This document shows positions 1 to 5,945 of a DNA stretch of 9,869 nt, piece after piece. This DNA comes from JANWHF01 sp036276235 (GTDB lineage: Bacteria; Planctomycetota; Phycisphaerae; Tepidisphaerales; Tepidisphaeraceae), in NCBI GenBank assembly GCA_036276235.1, contig DATBDZ010000277.1, forward strand, positions 1-9,869, written 5' to 3'. The notes below the pieces were generated by a model. That model made no database searches. It had not been told where the DNA came from and worked only from the letters and a program-made list of their open reading frames with translations. Positions within the stretch are counted from its first letter, which is position 1. Every line of letters starts with the position of its first letter. Both the position numbers and the translations under genes were made by a program.

Positions 1-1
1 C

Positions 2-898
2 GACGGCGCGATGTATTTCTGCCAGGCGAGCCACACAGCCATGGGCGCGCCCGATCACAAATGGGGCTTCCGGCCCGAGCGATTGCTGAGCAGCGCGATC
101 CTGCGGCTGGATACAAGCGCGGCGCTCGCGCAAGCCGCGCCGATCGATGTGAAGACCGAAGAGGGCGGGCACTACGATCCCACATCAGCCGGCGCGCCGC
201 TGACGATCTATGCGACGGGCATTCGCAACAGCTTCGATCTGGTGTGGCACAGCAACGGCTCGCTCTACGCCGCCACGAATGGCTCCGCCGCCGGCGGCAA
301 CACGCCCGCCTCACCGGATGGAACGGTGCCCGCGCTCGAGCATGTCCGCCAGACCGAGGATGATTATCTGTTCCGCATCGAGCGCGGCGCGTATTACGGG
401 CATCCCAATCCGCTTCGAGGCGAATACGTTTTGAACGGCGGCAATCTCACCAGCGGCGCGGATTTGGATGAAGTGGCCGCCTACCCGGTCGGCACCCATC
501 CCGATCGCAACTTCCATCACGCCATCTACAGCTTCGGCAAAAATCTATCCCCCTGCGGCGGCATCGAGTACCACTCCAACGCTTTCAACGGGGCACTGCG
601 CGGCAAGCTGCTCTACGTCCGCTACAGCGGCGGCGACGATATCGTCGCCATCTCCGTCCGCGAGGACGGCAGCGCCAGCGAAGTGCTCACCGGCATCGAA
701 GGCCTCGCCCATTTCGTCAACCCGGTCGATCTGTGCGAAGACCCAACCAACGGCCGGCTCTATGTCGCCGAGTTTGGCTCAAAAAGAATCACGCTGCTCC
801 GGCCCAAAACCGGGGCGATGAGCGCCCAGGTTTGCCGATCGGTCCCAGCGCGAAACCTGACGACAACGATCACCTCCACGCAAGAGCCGGCGCGCTAG
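2..898 (+). CDS. PQQ-type glucose/sorbosone dehydrogenase-like beta-propeller protein, C-terminal part (5' end outside window)
   Basis: The frame is open from the first bases; DGAMYFCQASHTAMGAPD is already mid-domain, so the true start lies upstream and the ATG at 11 is internal. The product is the C-terminal half of a soluble aldose-sugar/sorbosone dehydrogenase-type six-bladed propeller. Visible landmarks are the YATGIRNSFDLVW segment around residue 70, 'YGHPNP' around 130, the glycine-rich 'SPCGGIEYHS' and 'LYVRYSGGDDIVAI' strands around 180-215, and a closing 'LCEDPTNGRLYVAEFGSKRI' blade. Known members oxidise sugars with PQQ in the periplasm, but many bacterial homologues only share the fold, so the substrate is unknown. 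After the last blade there is a roughly 30-residue polar tail with no recognisable domain. The N-terminal catalytic histidine region and any signal peptide cannot be seen. No terminator is evident after the TAG. Confidence 0.85.
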   Translation, partial: DGAMYFCQASHTAMGAPDHKWGFRPERLLSSAILRLDTSAALAQAAPIDVKTEEGGHYDPTSAGAPLTIYATGIRNSFDLVWHSNGSLYAATNGSAAGGNTPASPDGTVPALEHVRQTEDDYLFRIERGAYYGHPNPLRGEYVLNGGNLTSGADLDEVAAYPVGTHPDRNFHHAIYSFGKNLSPCGGIEYHSNAFNGALRGKLLYVRYSGGDDIVAISVREDGSASEVLTGIEGLAHFVNPVDLCEDPTNGRLYVAEFGSKRITLLRPKTGAMSAQVCRSVPARNLTTTITSTQEPAR

Positions 899-1056
899 AT
901 CTTCTCCAAATTACTCCCCGCTCCGAGCCTCATTCGACAAAACCGTCCCCACCCGAATAAACCGGCGGCACTCCAGTTGCATCCGCTTCAAAAATCCCGT
1001 CAGCGGCCAGCCTGCATCGACCGCCGGAGTACATTCCAGACAACCGGAGGCGTCCC

Positions 1057-1251
1057 GTGAATCGGTCCGAAGACAGCGCACGTCCAACCCAGGAAAAGCT
1101 CGCATATCAGGCGGTTTTCCCGCCTCAATTAAGCCGCGGCTGCCCCGCCTGCGATTGTGCCGCCCATCCGCAAGATCATGGCAATCGAGTGGCCCTCTGC
1201 CGCTGCGCCGATTTGCACGAAGAGGCCGAGCGCTGGGATGGAATGTCGTAG
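1057..1251 (+). CDS. Doubtful small cysteine-containing ORF (64 aa)
   Basis: This is a GTG-initiated frame of 64 codons. A perfect GGAGG (1046-1050) sits 6 nt upstream of the GTG, which is the main reason to list it. The product is polar, with a central CPACDC and a later CRC motif plus two His residues, so a small metal-binding protein is conceivable. Against it: third-position GC is lower than in the neighbouring clear genes, the frame crosses a small palindrome (1109-1125), it resembles no family I know, and the minus strand has an equally open hydrophobic frame over the same bases. It stands alone between two convergent genes. I rate it more likely spurious than real. Confidence 0.25.
   Translation: MNRSEDSARPTQEKLAYQAVFPPQLSRGCPACDCAAHPQDHGNRVALCRCADLHEEAERWDGMS
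1109..1125. repeat. Short palindrome (6-bp stem, 5-nt loop)
   Basis: AGGCGG / CCGCCT arms enclose TTTTC. It has the same GGCGG core as the palindrome at 4048-4065, so both may belong to one REP-like family. It has no T-run, so it is a poor intrinsic terminator. Confidence 0.4.
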
Positions 1252-1263
1252 CTGGGGGCATTC

Positions 1264-1295
1264 CTTCGCTTCTTCGTCCCTTCGCGTGACATCAT
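1264..1295. repeat. Dispersed intergenic repeat (CTTCG-type), copy 1
   Basis: This 32-nt stretch built on CTTCG words and ending GCGTGACATCAT matches 7371-7402 with three mismatches in the same orientation. The copy at 7371-7402 forms the right arm of a hairpin; this copy stands alone. Confidence 0.65.
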
Positions 1296-1329
1296 CTCGG
1301 AATTCAGGCATTTTGGTCATTCGGGTTTG

Positions 1330-1351
1330 ATTCGGATTTCGGGGATTCGGG
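1330..1351. repeat. Dispersed intergenic repeat (CCGAAATCC-type), copy 1
   Basis: The reverse complement of these 22 bases is identical to 5837-5858, and similarity continues on both sides: about 1304-1364 here against about 5826-5886. The unit consists of short CCGAA/CCCGAAT words. The copy abuts the stop codon of the phosphatase gene (1365). Confidence 0.7.
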
Positions 1352-1364
1352 TTTCGGACTTCGC

Positions 1365-1955
1365 TCACGGCGTCTGCACCTCATTCCAAAGCCGCAGCGC
1401 CGGCTCCGACAGATCATGCTCATATCCCAGGATGCTGACTGACGCCGTCGCCAGGTAGAGCAATCGTCCGTAATTCGCTTCCATTCCAAGCCAGCGCGCG
1501 GCGATGACGCGCAGAATATGCCCGCTGGAAAAGACCAGTGTGTTGTCGCCATTGGCGCGGAGCCTGGCGATCATGCGGTCGGCACGGGCGGAGATTTGCG
1601 CGACCGATTCTCCGCCAGGGCACCCATCGCGGAAGATCTGCCAATCCGGATCGCGCTGGCGGATCTGAGCCGTCGTCATTCCCTCATAGTCCCCGTAATC
1701 CCATTCGGCCAGATCTTCATCGATCTGCGCGACGGCCCCGAACCCCGCCAGCTCGCAAGTCCGCCGCGCCCGCAGCCGCGGGCTGCAGAAGACGCGCGCG
1801 AAGGTAATTCCATTCAATCGTTTTCCCACCGCGCGGGCGGCGGCTTCGCCGCGCTCAGTCAGTGGCAGATCGGTTTTGCCCGTATGTTGCCCCGAAAGCG
1901 ACCACGCCGTTTCACCATGCCGCGCCAGATAGACCATCGGAAGGGAAGAGTGCAT
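1365..1955 (-). CDS. Histidine phosphatase (phosphoglycerate-mutase superfamily), SHB17-like
   Basis: The 196-aa product is a complete branch-1 histidine phosphatase. The phospho-acceptor motif is LARHGET (R12, H13, E15), with a second arginine in CSPRLRARRT (R60), the acid residue in LAEWDYGDYEGM (E84) and the second catalytic His in SSGHILR (H146). The WDYGDYEG block, the 'RDGCPGGES' segment and a C-terminal 'SILGYEHDLSEPALRLWN' recall the yeast sedoheptulose-1,7-bisphosphatase SHB17 and related bacterial enzymes more than GpmB or CobC. The substrate is therefore probably a sugar (bis)phosphate, by inference. The chosen ATG has AAGGGG 2 nt upstream; a TTG at 1976 (+7 aa, no ribosome site) and an ATG at 1937 (no ribosome site) are alternatives. 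It follows the I9-like gene by 66 nt on the same strand and may be co-transcribed with the protease. Confidence 0.92.
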   Translation of the reverse strand: MHSSLPMVYLARHGETAWSLSGQHTGKTDLPLTERGEAAARAVGKRLNGITFARVFCSPRLRARRTCELAGFGAVAQIDEDLAEWDYGDYEGMTTAQIRQRDPDWQIFRDGCPGGESVAQISARADRMIARLRANGDNTLVFSSGHILRVIAARWLGMEANYGRLLYLATASVSILGYEHDLSEPALRLWNEVQTP

Positions 1956-2021
1956 GTCCCCTTGAATAACCCCCAATGCCGATCGCTTGCAATGCCTCGA
2001 TCAACCCATGCTAGATAATCA

Positions 2022-2270
2022 CTAGCTTCCGTGGGACGGTGGGCTCGCCGGGCGCTTGCGAGTGTCGGGAAGCGGATAGTTCACTTCGGGCGACAAAACC
2101 CAATCCGCATCCGTTCCGAGCGCCGAGCGAAGTTCATGTTCCGGGGCCTCAACCAACATCATACGGCCGGTATCGTCCAGAACCTGGGCGCCCTCAATGG
2201 ACTGTACGCGCTGAAGAGCCTCCCGCGGGCGGTCTCCAGCACCTCGGTAGCGAACGACAAAACGCGCCAT
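2022..2270 (-). CDS. Stand-alone subtilisin propeptide/I9-inhibitor-like small protein
   Basis: The 82-aa product is read as the beta-alpha-beta-beta-alpha-beta order of subtilisin propeptides and I9 inhibitors: MARFVVRYRG (strand), PREALQRVQSI (helix), GAQVLDDTG and RMMLVEAPEHEL (strands), ELRSALG (helix), WVLSPEVNYPL (strand). A 'V..PE..Y' element just before the C-terminal tail is where propeptides enter the protease active site. The protein has no signal peptide and no catalytic residues. The start is ATG 2270, with GGAG 8 nt upstream; a longer frame reaching back to 2399 would overlap the protease gene. It begins 19 nt after the stop of the S8 protease on the same strand, which strongly suggests co-expression. 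Stand-alone I9 proteins are known from fungi (yeast PBI2, Pleurotus POIA1), where they inhibit or help fold subtilases. The fold assignment is from pattern only. The tail from residue 70 is Pro/Arg/Ser-rich and probably disordered. Confidence 0.75.
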   Translation of the reverse strand: MARFVVRYRGAGDRPREALQRVQSIEGAQVLDDTGRMMLVEAPEHELRSALGTDADWVLSPEVNYPLPDTRKRPASPPSHGS

Positions 2271-2289
2271 ATCACGACTCCGACGTTCC

Positions 2290-3879
2290 TTACTCTGGTA
2301 ATCCCTGACCCTCAAATGTTGGGCCGAATCCCAAGCTCTTGCATGATTGTAGCAGCAACCTGACGATCCGGTCTGCGCGCGAAGCATCACGATTCGCATT
2401 TAAGATCGCCGCGTTCTTTGCCAACAGCCGGGCGGCCAAGCCTGTGACGGCCGGCGTGGCCATTGAAGTGCCGCTCATGACCGCATACTTTTTGTCGGGT
2501 ACGGTTGAGATGATGCCCACCCCCGGCCCCGTGGCATCGAGTTCCAGGCCGATATTGCTGAATGCTGCAATAAAATTCTTCTTGTCGGTTCCGAATGGCG
2601 CCGCGACATCCCCGCTGTCAACGGAACCGGCGGGGAACAGCCCTATCCTTCCCACTGCGGAGACTGCCACGCATAAGTCAAACGAAGCGGGGAACGATAC
2701 CGGCTTTCGGTCATCGTTACCGGCGGCGGCGATGACAACGCATCCGGCGTTTCGAGCGTCCTGGATGGCTGCCTCCGTTGCCGGATCAGGGTTCCCGCCG
2801 CCCAGACTGAGATTGAGCAGATCGCACCCTTGCGCGGCCCCGCGATCGATGGCCTTGGCAATCGAGTAATTCGATGCGCGCGGCTCAGGATCTTGAGGCG
2901 TCGCCTTTGGAAATACACGATAACTATACAGAGCCGTGCCGGGCGCGATTCCTCGAATACCTTTAGGAGGAGTTCCTCTGGCGGCAATGATTCCGGCGCA
3001 ATGGCTGCCATGATCCCCGCCGAGCGGCCCATACGAGTTGGCCGGCTCGCCGGGCACCGTGCATTCCCCTCCAAGCACCTTCAAGTCTGGGTGCTTGAGG
3101 GCAATTCCGGTATCCACCACGCCCACCTTAACTCCATTGCCGTCGTCCGGCTCGCCCGAATGCGCGAAGAATCGAACGCTATCCTCGAATGCCAGATCGA
3201 TCGGCGTCAACGGCACGTTGATGGTTGAGGCGAGATTCAACTTGATCTGCAGCGATCCCCAGAAGCTGTTTGCCGGATAAACATACAATCGGTCCAGCAC
3301 GGGGATCCCAGAAGGAAGCGACAGAGTCACTGTTCCACTCTTGGACGTCACCCCGCCGTCACCCTCGCGCGTTGCGAAGTTGGTGAACGCCACGACGTTT
3401 GCTCCAGGAATGGCAGATCCGTCTGCCGCCGATGTCACCTTTACGATGACTTTCCGTGCAGAGGCGGTGGCGGTGGTCGCCGACTTCACGCGGCTCTCTA
3501 CTTGATAAAACTGCACCGCCGGCTGATAGAACTGCTCGGGAACCATCCGCAATCCCCACTCGTCCGCCCGCAGCGCCTGCGCGTCCTTGGCGCTGATCTC
3601 GACGAGTTTGGCGCCATCCTCATGAATGGAATCCAGAACTTTCATCTTAAATCGCGACCCACCTTTTCCGCGACTGATGCGGGCTTTGGCCGGTTGGGCA
3701 GTCAGGGTACGGAAGAACGCTTTCGTGCTGCTGGCTGCCGCGCGGAGCGTCGCATTCCCTGGCAGCAAAATCATTCGCTGCGGCTCGGGAGCGTCCGCTA
3801 CGTGGATTAGTCCGTGTACCACGTTTTCCACAGGATGCAGGCCCGGCACTGAAGACTTCATCGTTCGATACCAGTTCAT
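2290..3879 (-). CDS. Subtilisin-family (S8) serine protease with N-terminal propeptide-like and beta-sandwich domains
   Basis: The 529-aa product carries a full S8 triad: Asp256 in VGVVDTGI, His290 in GGDHGSHCAGI, Ser472 in MSGTSMATP, with oxyanion Asn388 in AAAGND. Residues about 34-120 look like an I9-type propeptide (VLDSIHEDGAKLVEISAKDA, then WGLRMVPEQFY). Residues about 142-225 read as an all-beta carboxypeptidase-regulatory/Ig-like module (IVKVTSAADGSAIPGANVVA, then SGTVTLSLPSG) placed between propeptide and catalytic domain. The catalytic domain spans about 248-525. No signal peptide or membrane span is visible, so the enzyme is either cytoplasmic or leaves by a non-Sec route. The start is ATG 3879, with GAGGAG six bases upstream; a TTG at 3936 is open but unsupported. 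The next gene, 19 nt downstream, encodes a second propeptide-like protein. The substrate is unknown. Confidence 0.93.
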   Translation of the reverse strand: MNWYRTMKSSVPGLHPVENVVHGLIHVADAPEPQRMILLPGNATLRAAASSTKAFFRTLTAQPAKARISRGKGGSRFKMKVLDSIHEDGAKLVEISAKDAQALRADEWGLRMVPEQFYQPAVQFYQVESRVKSATTATASARKVIVKVTSAADGSAIPGANVVAFTNFATREGDGGVTSKSGTVTLSLPSGIPVLDRLYVYPANSFWGSLQIKLNLASTINVPLTPIDLAFEDSVRFFAHSGEPDDGNGVKVGVVDTGIALKHPDLKVLGGECTVPGEPANSYGPLGGDHGSHCAGIIAARGTPPKGIRGIAPGTALYSYRVFPKATPQDPEPRASNYSIAKAIDRGAAQGCDLLNLSLGGGNPDPATEAAIQDARNAGCVVIAAAGNDDRKPVSFPASFDLCVAVSAVGRIGLFPAGSVDSGDVAAPFGTDKKNFIAAFSNIGLELDATGPGVGIISTVPDKKYAVMSGTSMATPAVTGLAARLLAKNAAILNANRDASRADRIVRLLLQSCKSLGFGPTFEGQGLPE

Positions 3880-3885
3880 CGTTGG

Positions 3886-3891
3886 CTCCTC
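3886..3891 (-). promoter_or_regulatory. Strong ribosome binding site fixing the protease start
   Basis: GAGGAG on the minus strand, 6 nt before ATG 3879. This is the best Shine-Dalgarno match among the genes here. It decides the start against the longer TTG frame and suggests efficient translation of the protease. Confidence 0.8.
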
Positions 3892-4047
3892 GAAATAAAA
3901 TCGCAGATCAGACGACGCCCGGAAGGGGACATGCAAATGCTATCGCAAGCTGATCGATGGGCAATCACCTCGGAAGGTGACTTTTACAAAATCATGTTTA
4001 AAGTCCGATTCAACGTCCGGCAATTGAATGACCGCCGGCCCCGAAGC

Positions 4048-4065
4048 GGCGGGATAAATCCCGCC
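4048..4065. repeat. REP-like perfect palindrome in a divergent intergenic region
   Basis: GGCGGGAT and ATCCCGCC flank a 2-nt centre. It lies upstream of the protease (start 3879) and downstream of the 51-aa ORF (stop 4097), both on the minus strand. It could end transcription of the small ORF, but no T-run follows, so a dispersed REP-type palindrome is the more likely reading. Confidence 0.55.
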
Positions 4066-4096
4066 CTACGAGAACTACGAGAACGTGCGATTCCGA

Positions 4097-4252
4097 TCAC
4101 GTAAACTCATACCACATCAGCCAAGCAACGAAGCCGCAGACCAGCACCGCCAGCACCGCATACAGGCTCAAGATCACCAGACAATCCCGACAACCCGATG
4201 GCTCCTGCTCCTTGGGGTTCGAGTAATTGAGCGTTGGCGGGGGCTCCTCCAT
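4097..4252 (-). CDS. Small single-span membrane protein (51 aa)
   Basis: The product starts MEEPPPTLNYSNPKEQEP, a short Pro-rich polar head. It then has 'SGCRDC' and one hydrophobic segment, about residues 25-46 (LVILSLYAVLAVLVCGFVAWL), and ends WYEFT. That layout (acidic/Pro head, one span, almost no tail) matches small tail-anchored hypothetical proteins I associate with planctomycetes. An in-frame TAA lies three codons before the ATG, so the start is fixed. GAAGGG directly abuts the ATG, an unusually short spacing. The gene is divergent from yjbQ, with 60 nt between the starts, and is antisense to a meaningless upstream extension of the yjbQ frame. No function can be assigned; CxxC before the span could be a metal or thiol site. 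Confidence 0.68.
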   Translation of the reverse strand: MEEPPPTLNYSNPKEQEPSGCRDCLVILSLYAVLAVLVCGFVAWLMWYEFT

Positions 4253-4312
4253 CCCTTCATCTTATCGCTTCCCACGTTGCGGCAATCGCAGGACCATCGC
4301 AAACTATTCGGC

Positions 4313-4732
4313 ATGCAACCAGCCAAGCTCATCACGCAGACCGTCCAGACCCATTCGAGAAGTGAGATGATTGAGGTGACCGATCGCGTCGCGCATGCGA
4401 TCGCCAAGCTCGGCATCGAGCAGGGGTTTGTGATCGTCTATGTGCCGCACACCACGGCTGCCGTCACGATCAATGAGAATGCCGACCCGGATGTGAAGCA
4501 CGACATGCTTCGCAAGCTCGAAGCTCTCGTGCCCAAGCAGGAAGCCTATTACCGCCACGGCGAAGGCAACAGCGACAGCCACGTCAAAACATCACTGGTC
4601 GGCAACAGCGTGACAGTGCTGATCGAAGATGGGCAACTCGTGCTCGGCCGCTGGCAGGGGATTTATTTCTGCGAGTTTGATGGGCCGCGGAGTCGGGAGA
4701 TGCATGTGAAGGTTGTGAATTGTGGGTTGTAG
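4313..4732 (+). CDS. yjbQ: YjbQ/UPF0047 family protein (secondary thiamine-phosphate synthase)
   Basis: The 139-aa product matches the usual size of the family (E. coli YjbQ is 138 aa) and is collinear with it. Conserved blocks are VPHTTAAVTINENADPDVKHD (residues 44-64), EGNSDSHVKTSLVG (84-97) and GRWQGIYFCEFDGPR (112-126). The first contributes His46, Asn54/Glu55 and His63; the second His90. The family forms trimers with a putative metal site. E. coli YjbQ has weak thiamine-phosphate synthase activity and can replace ThiE when overproduced, but its physiological role is unsettled. ATG 4313 gives family length; upstream codons of the same frame (back to 4085) are antisense to a small gene and non-homologous. 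No good ribosome site precedes the ATG. The last codons (VVNCGL-stop) are already built of the repeat words that fill the following intergenic region. Confidence 0.92.
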   Translation: MQPAKLITQTVQTHSRSEMIEVTDRVAHAIAKLGIEQGFVIVYVPHTTAAVTINENADPDVKHDMLRKLEALVPKQEAYYRHGEGNSDSHVKTSLVGNSVTVLIEDGQLVLGRWQGIYFCEFDGPRSREMHVKVVNCGL

Positions 4733-4734
4733 GT

Positions 4735-4845
4735 GGTGGGTTGTCAGTGGTCAGTGGTCCGTTGTCAGTGGTCCGTTGCAGCAGTCGTGATGCGAACGCT
4801 CTTTTGCAACGGATAACGGACAACTGACCATGGACAACCCACAAC
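4735..4845. repeat. Imperfect hairpin of GTCAGTGGTC-type repeats between convergent genes
   Basis: The left arm 4735-4780 contains two tandem copies of a 14-nt unit (TCAGTGGTCCGTTG at 4751-4764 and 4765-4778). The right arm 4804-4845 is an imperfect reverse complement; the loop is 4781-4803. It lies between the stops of yjbQ and sucD, which converge, so the RNA hairpin could act as a two-way terminator or 3'-end stabiliser. It is followed by an AACAACC-type low-complexity run up to the sucD stop. Confidence 0.7.
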
Positions 4846-4865
4846 AAACAACCAACAACCAACAA

Positions 4866-5768
4866 TCATCCAACCTTCAGCCCCCGCGCCATCGTTTCCC
4901 CGATCGTGGCCGGGCTCTCGGCGACATGAATCCCTGCGCCGTTTAGCGCTGCGATTTTCGTTTCTGCTGAACCCTCTCCGCCGCTGATGATCGCGCCGGC
5001 GTGGCCCATGCGCCGGCCCGGCGGGGCGGTGCGGCCGGCGATGAAGGCCGCCACGGGCTTCTTTACATTCTGCTTGATGAAGTCGGCGGCTTTCTCTTCG
5101 TCGGTACCGCCGATCTCGCCGATCATGATGATGCCGTCGGTTTGCGGATCTTTGCTGAAGAGGTCGAGGATCTCGATGAAGTTGAGGCCCTTGACCGGGT
5201 CTCCGCCGATGCCGACGCAGGTGCTCTGGCCGATGTTGCGGCTGGAGCATTGCCACACCGCTTCATACGTGAGCGTGCCGGAGCGAGAGACAATGCCGAC
5301 CGCCTTGCCGGTCTTGGCGTCCTTGCGCGGCAGATGGATGTAGCCGGGCATGATGCCGATCTTGCACTCGCCCGGCGTGATCACGCCGGGGCAATTGGGG
5401 CCGATCAGATTGATCCCGGGGCGATCCTTCAGGAACGCCTTTACCTTCACCATGTCCAGAACGGGAATGCCTTCGGTGATCGCGCAGATGACGCTGACGC
5501 CGGCGTCGGCGGCTTCCATGATCCCATCCGCCGCGAAAGGCGGCGGAACAAAAATCATCGTCGCCGTCGCACCCGTCGCGCGCACCGCCTCGGCGACGGT
5601 GTTAAACACCGGCAGCCCGTTGGCGTCCTTGGTGCCGCCCTTGCCGGGCGTCACGCCGCCGACCATTTTGGTGCCGTAATCAAGGCAGCCCTTCGTATGA
5701 AAAGCGCCGGCCGACCCGGTAATCCCCTGGCAAATCACCTTCGTTTCACGATCCACGAGAATGCTCAT
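4866..5768 (-). CDS. sucD: Succinate--CoA ligase (ADP/GDP-forming), alpha subunit
   Basis: The 300-aa product is full-length. The N-terminal CoA-binding Rossmann domain shows VICQGITGSAGAFHTK (residues 11-26), and 'GPNCPGVI' at 123-130 is the conserved CoA-site block. The ligase domain carries the phospho-histidine His256 in GRRMGHAGAI and the 'GEGSAETK' element after it. It forms the alpha-beta unit with SucC and makes ATP or GTP from succinyl-CoA in the TCA cycle in the cytoplasm. The ATG at 5768 gives the standard N-terminus MSILVDRETKV; no clear Shine-Dalgarno is seen. sucC, normally directly upstream, is absent: 177 nt of repeat-rich DNA and a small hypothetical gene lie there instead. 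The minus-strand genes upstream could read through into sucD, or a promoter may lie in the repeat region. Confidence 0.97.
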   Translation of the reverse strand: MSILVDRETKVICQGITGSAGAFHTKGCLDYGTKMVGGVTPGKGGTKDANGLPVFNTVAEAVRATGATATMIFVPPPFAADGIMEAADAGVSVICAITEGIPVLDMVKVKAFLKDRPGINLIGPNCPGVITPGECKIGIMPGYIHLPRKDAKTGKAVGIVSRSGTLTYEAVWQCSSRNIGQSTCVGIGGDPVKGLNFIEILDLFSKDPQTDGIIMIGEIGGTDEEKAADFIKQNVKKPVAAFIAGRTAPPGRRMGHAGAIISGGEGSAETKIAALNGAGIHVAESPATIGETMARGLKVG

Positions 5769-5836
5769 AGGCGTGGAAGATTAAGGGGGAGGGTTGTGGC
5801 GGGCAAGCGAGGCCGCTGAGCGGACGAAATCCGAAG

Positions 5837-5858
5837 CCCGAATCCCCGAAATCCGAAT
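5837..5858. repeat. Dispersed intergenic repeat (CCGAAATCC-type), copy 2
   Basis: Identical over 22 nt, in inverted orientation, to 1330-1351; looser similarity covers about 5826-5886. It lies in the leader of sucD, between the 105-aa gene and the sucD start. Confidence 0.7.
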
Positions 5859-5893
5859 TAAATCCGAGTGATTGAAATCCGAAGAAGGGAGTC

Positions 5894-5920
5894 CACGAAG
5901 GGCACGAAGGGCACGAAGGC
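5894..5920. repeat. Three tandem copies of a 9-nt unit
   Basis: CACGAAGGG, CACGAAGGG and CACGAAGGC follow each other without a gap, next to the CCGAAATCC-type repeat. This family is distinct from the others in the window. Confidence 0.7.
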
Positions 5921-5945
5921 GTTCTCGACCTGTTGCGGCGGTTGC

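Larger units (their letters stand above)
899..1364. other. Intergenic stretch between convergent genes; no confident gene
   Basis: This stretch lies between the end of the dehydrogenase (+) and the end of the phosphatase (-). It holds one weak ORF (1057-1251, listed separately), a small palindrome (1109-1125) and two dispersed-repeat copies (1264-1295 and 1330-1351). The minus strand also has a hydrophobic frame, roughly 1250 down to 1129, reading IPALGLFVQIGAAAEGHSI and ending AGGAAAA-stop. Its upstream part runs into the repeats and it has no plausible start, so it could be a gene remnant or chance. I see no clear terminator or promoter. Confidence 0.6.

Noticed and set aside
911..1261. 116-codon minus-strand frame
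   Set aside because: No family resemblance, rich in Arg/Ala/Gly, no ribosome site, crosses the palindrome at 1109-1125.
2271..2399. Longer N-terminus for the I9-like protein
   Set aside because: It would overlap the protease gene by about 110 nt. The residues before Met 2270 are not propeptide-like, and a GGAG site supports the shorter start.
4048..4065. Intrinsic terminator
   Set aside because: The stem is good but the loop is only 2-4 nt and no T-run follows on either strand.
4085..4312. 76-residue N-terminal extension of YjbQ
   Set aside because: YjbQ proteins are about 138 aa and the ATG at 4313 gives 139. The extension has no domain-like pattern and overlaps a better small gene on the other strand.
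5001..5819. 272-codon open frame on the plus strand
   Set aside because: It is antisense to sucD, which is unmistakable; the translation is low-complexity His/Asp/Arg/Ala.
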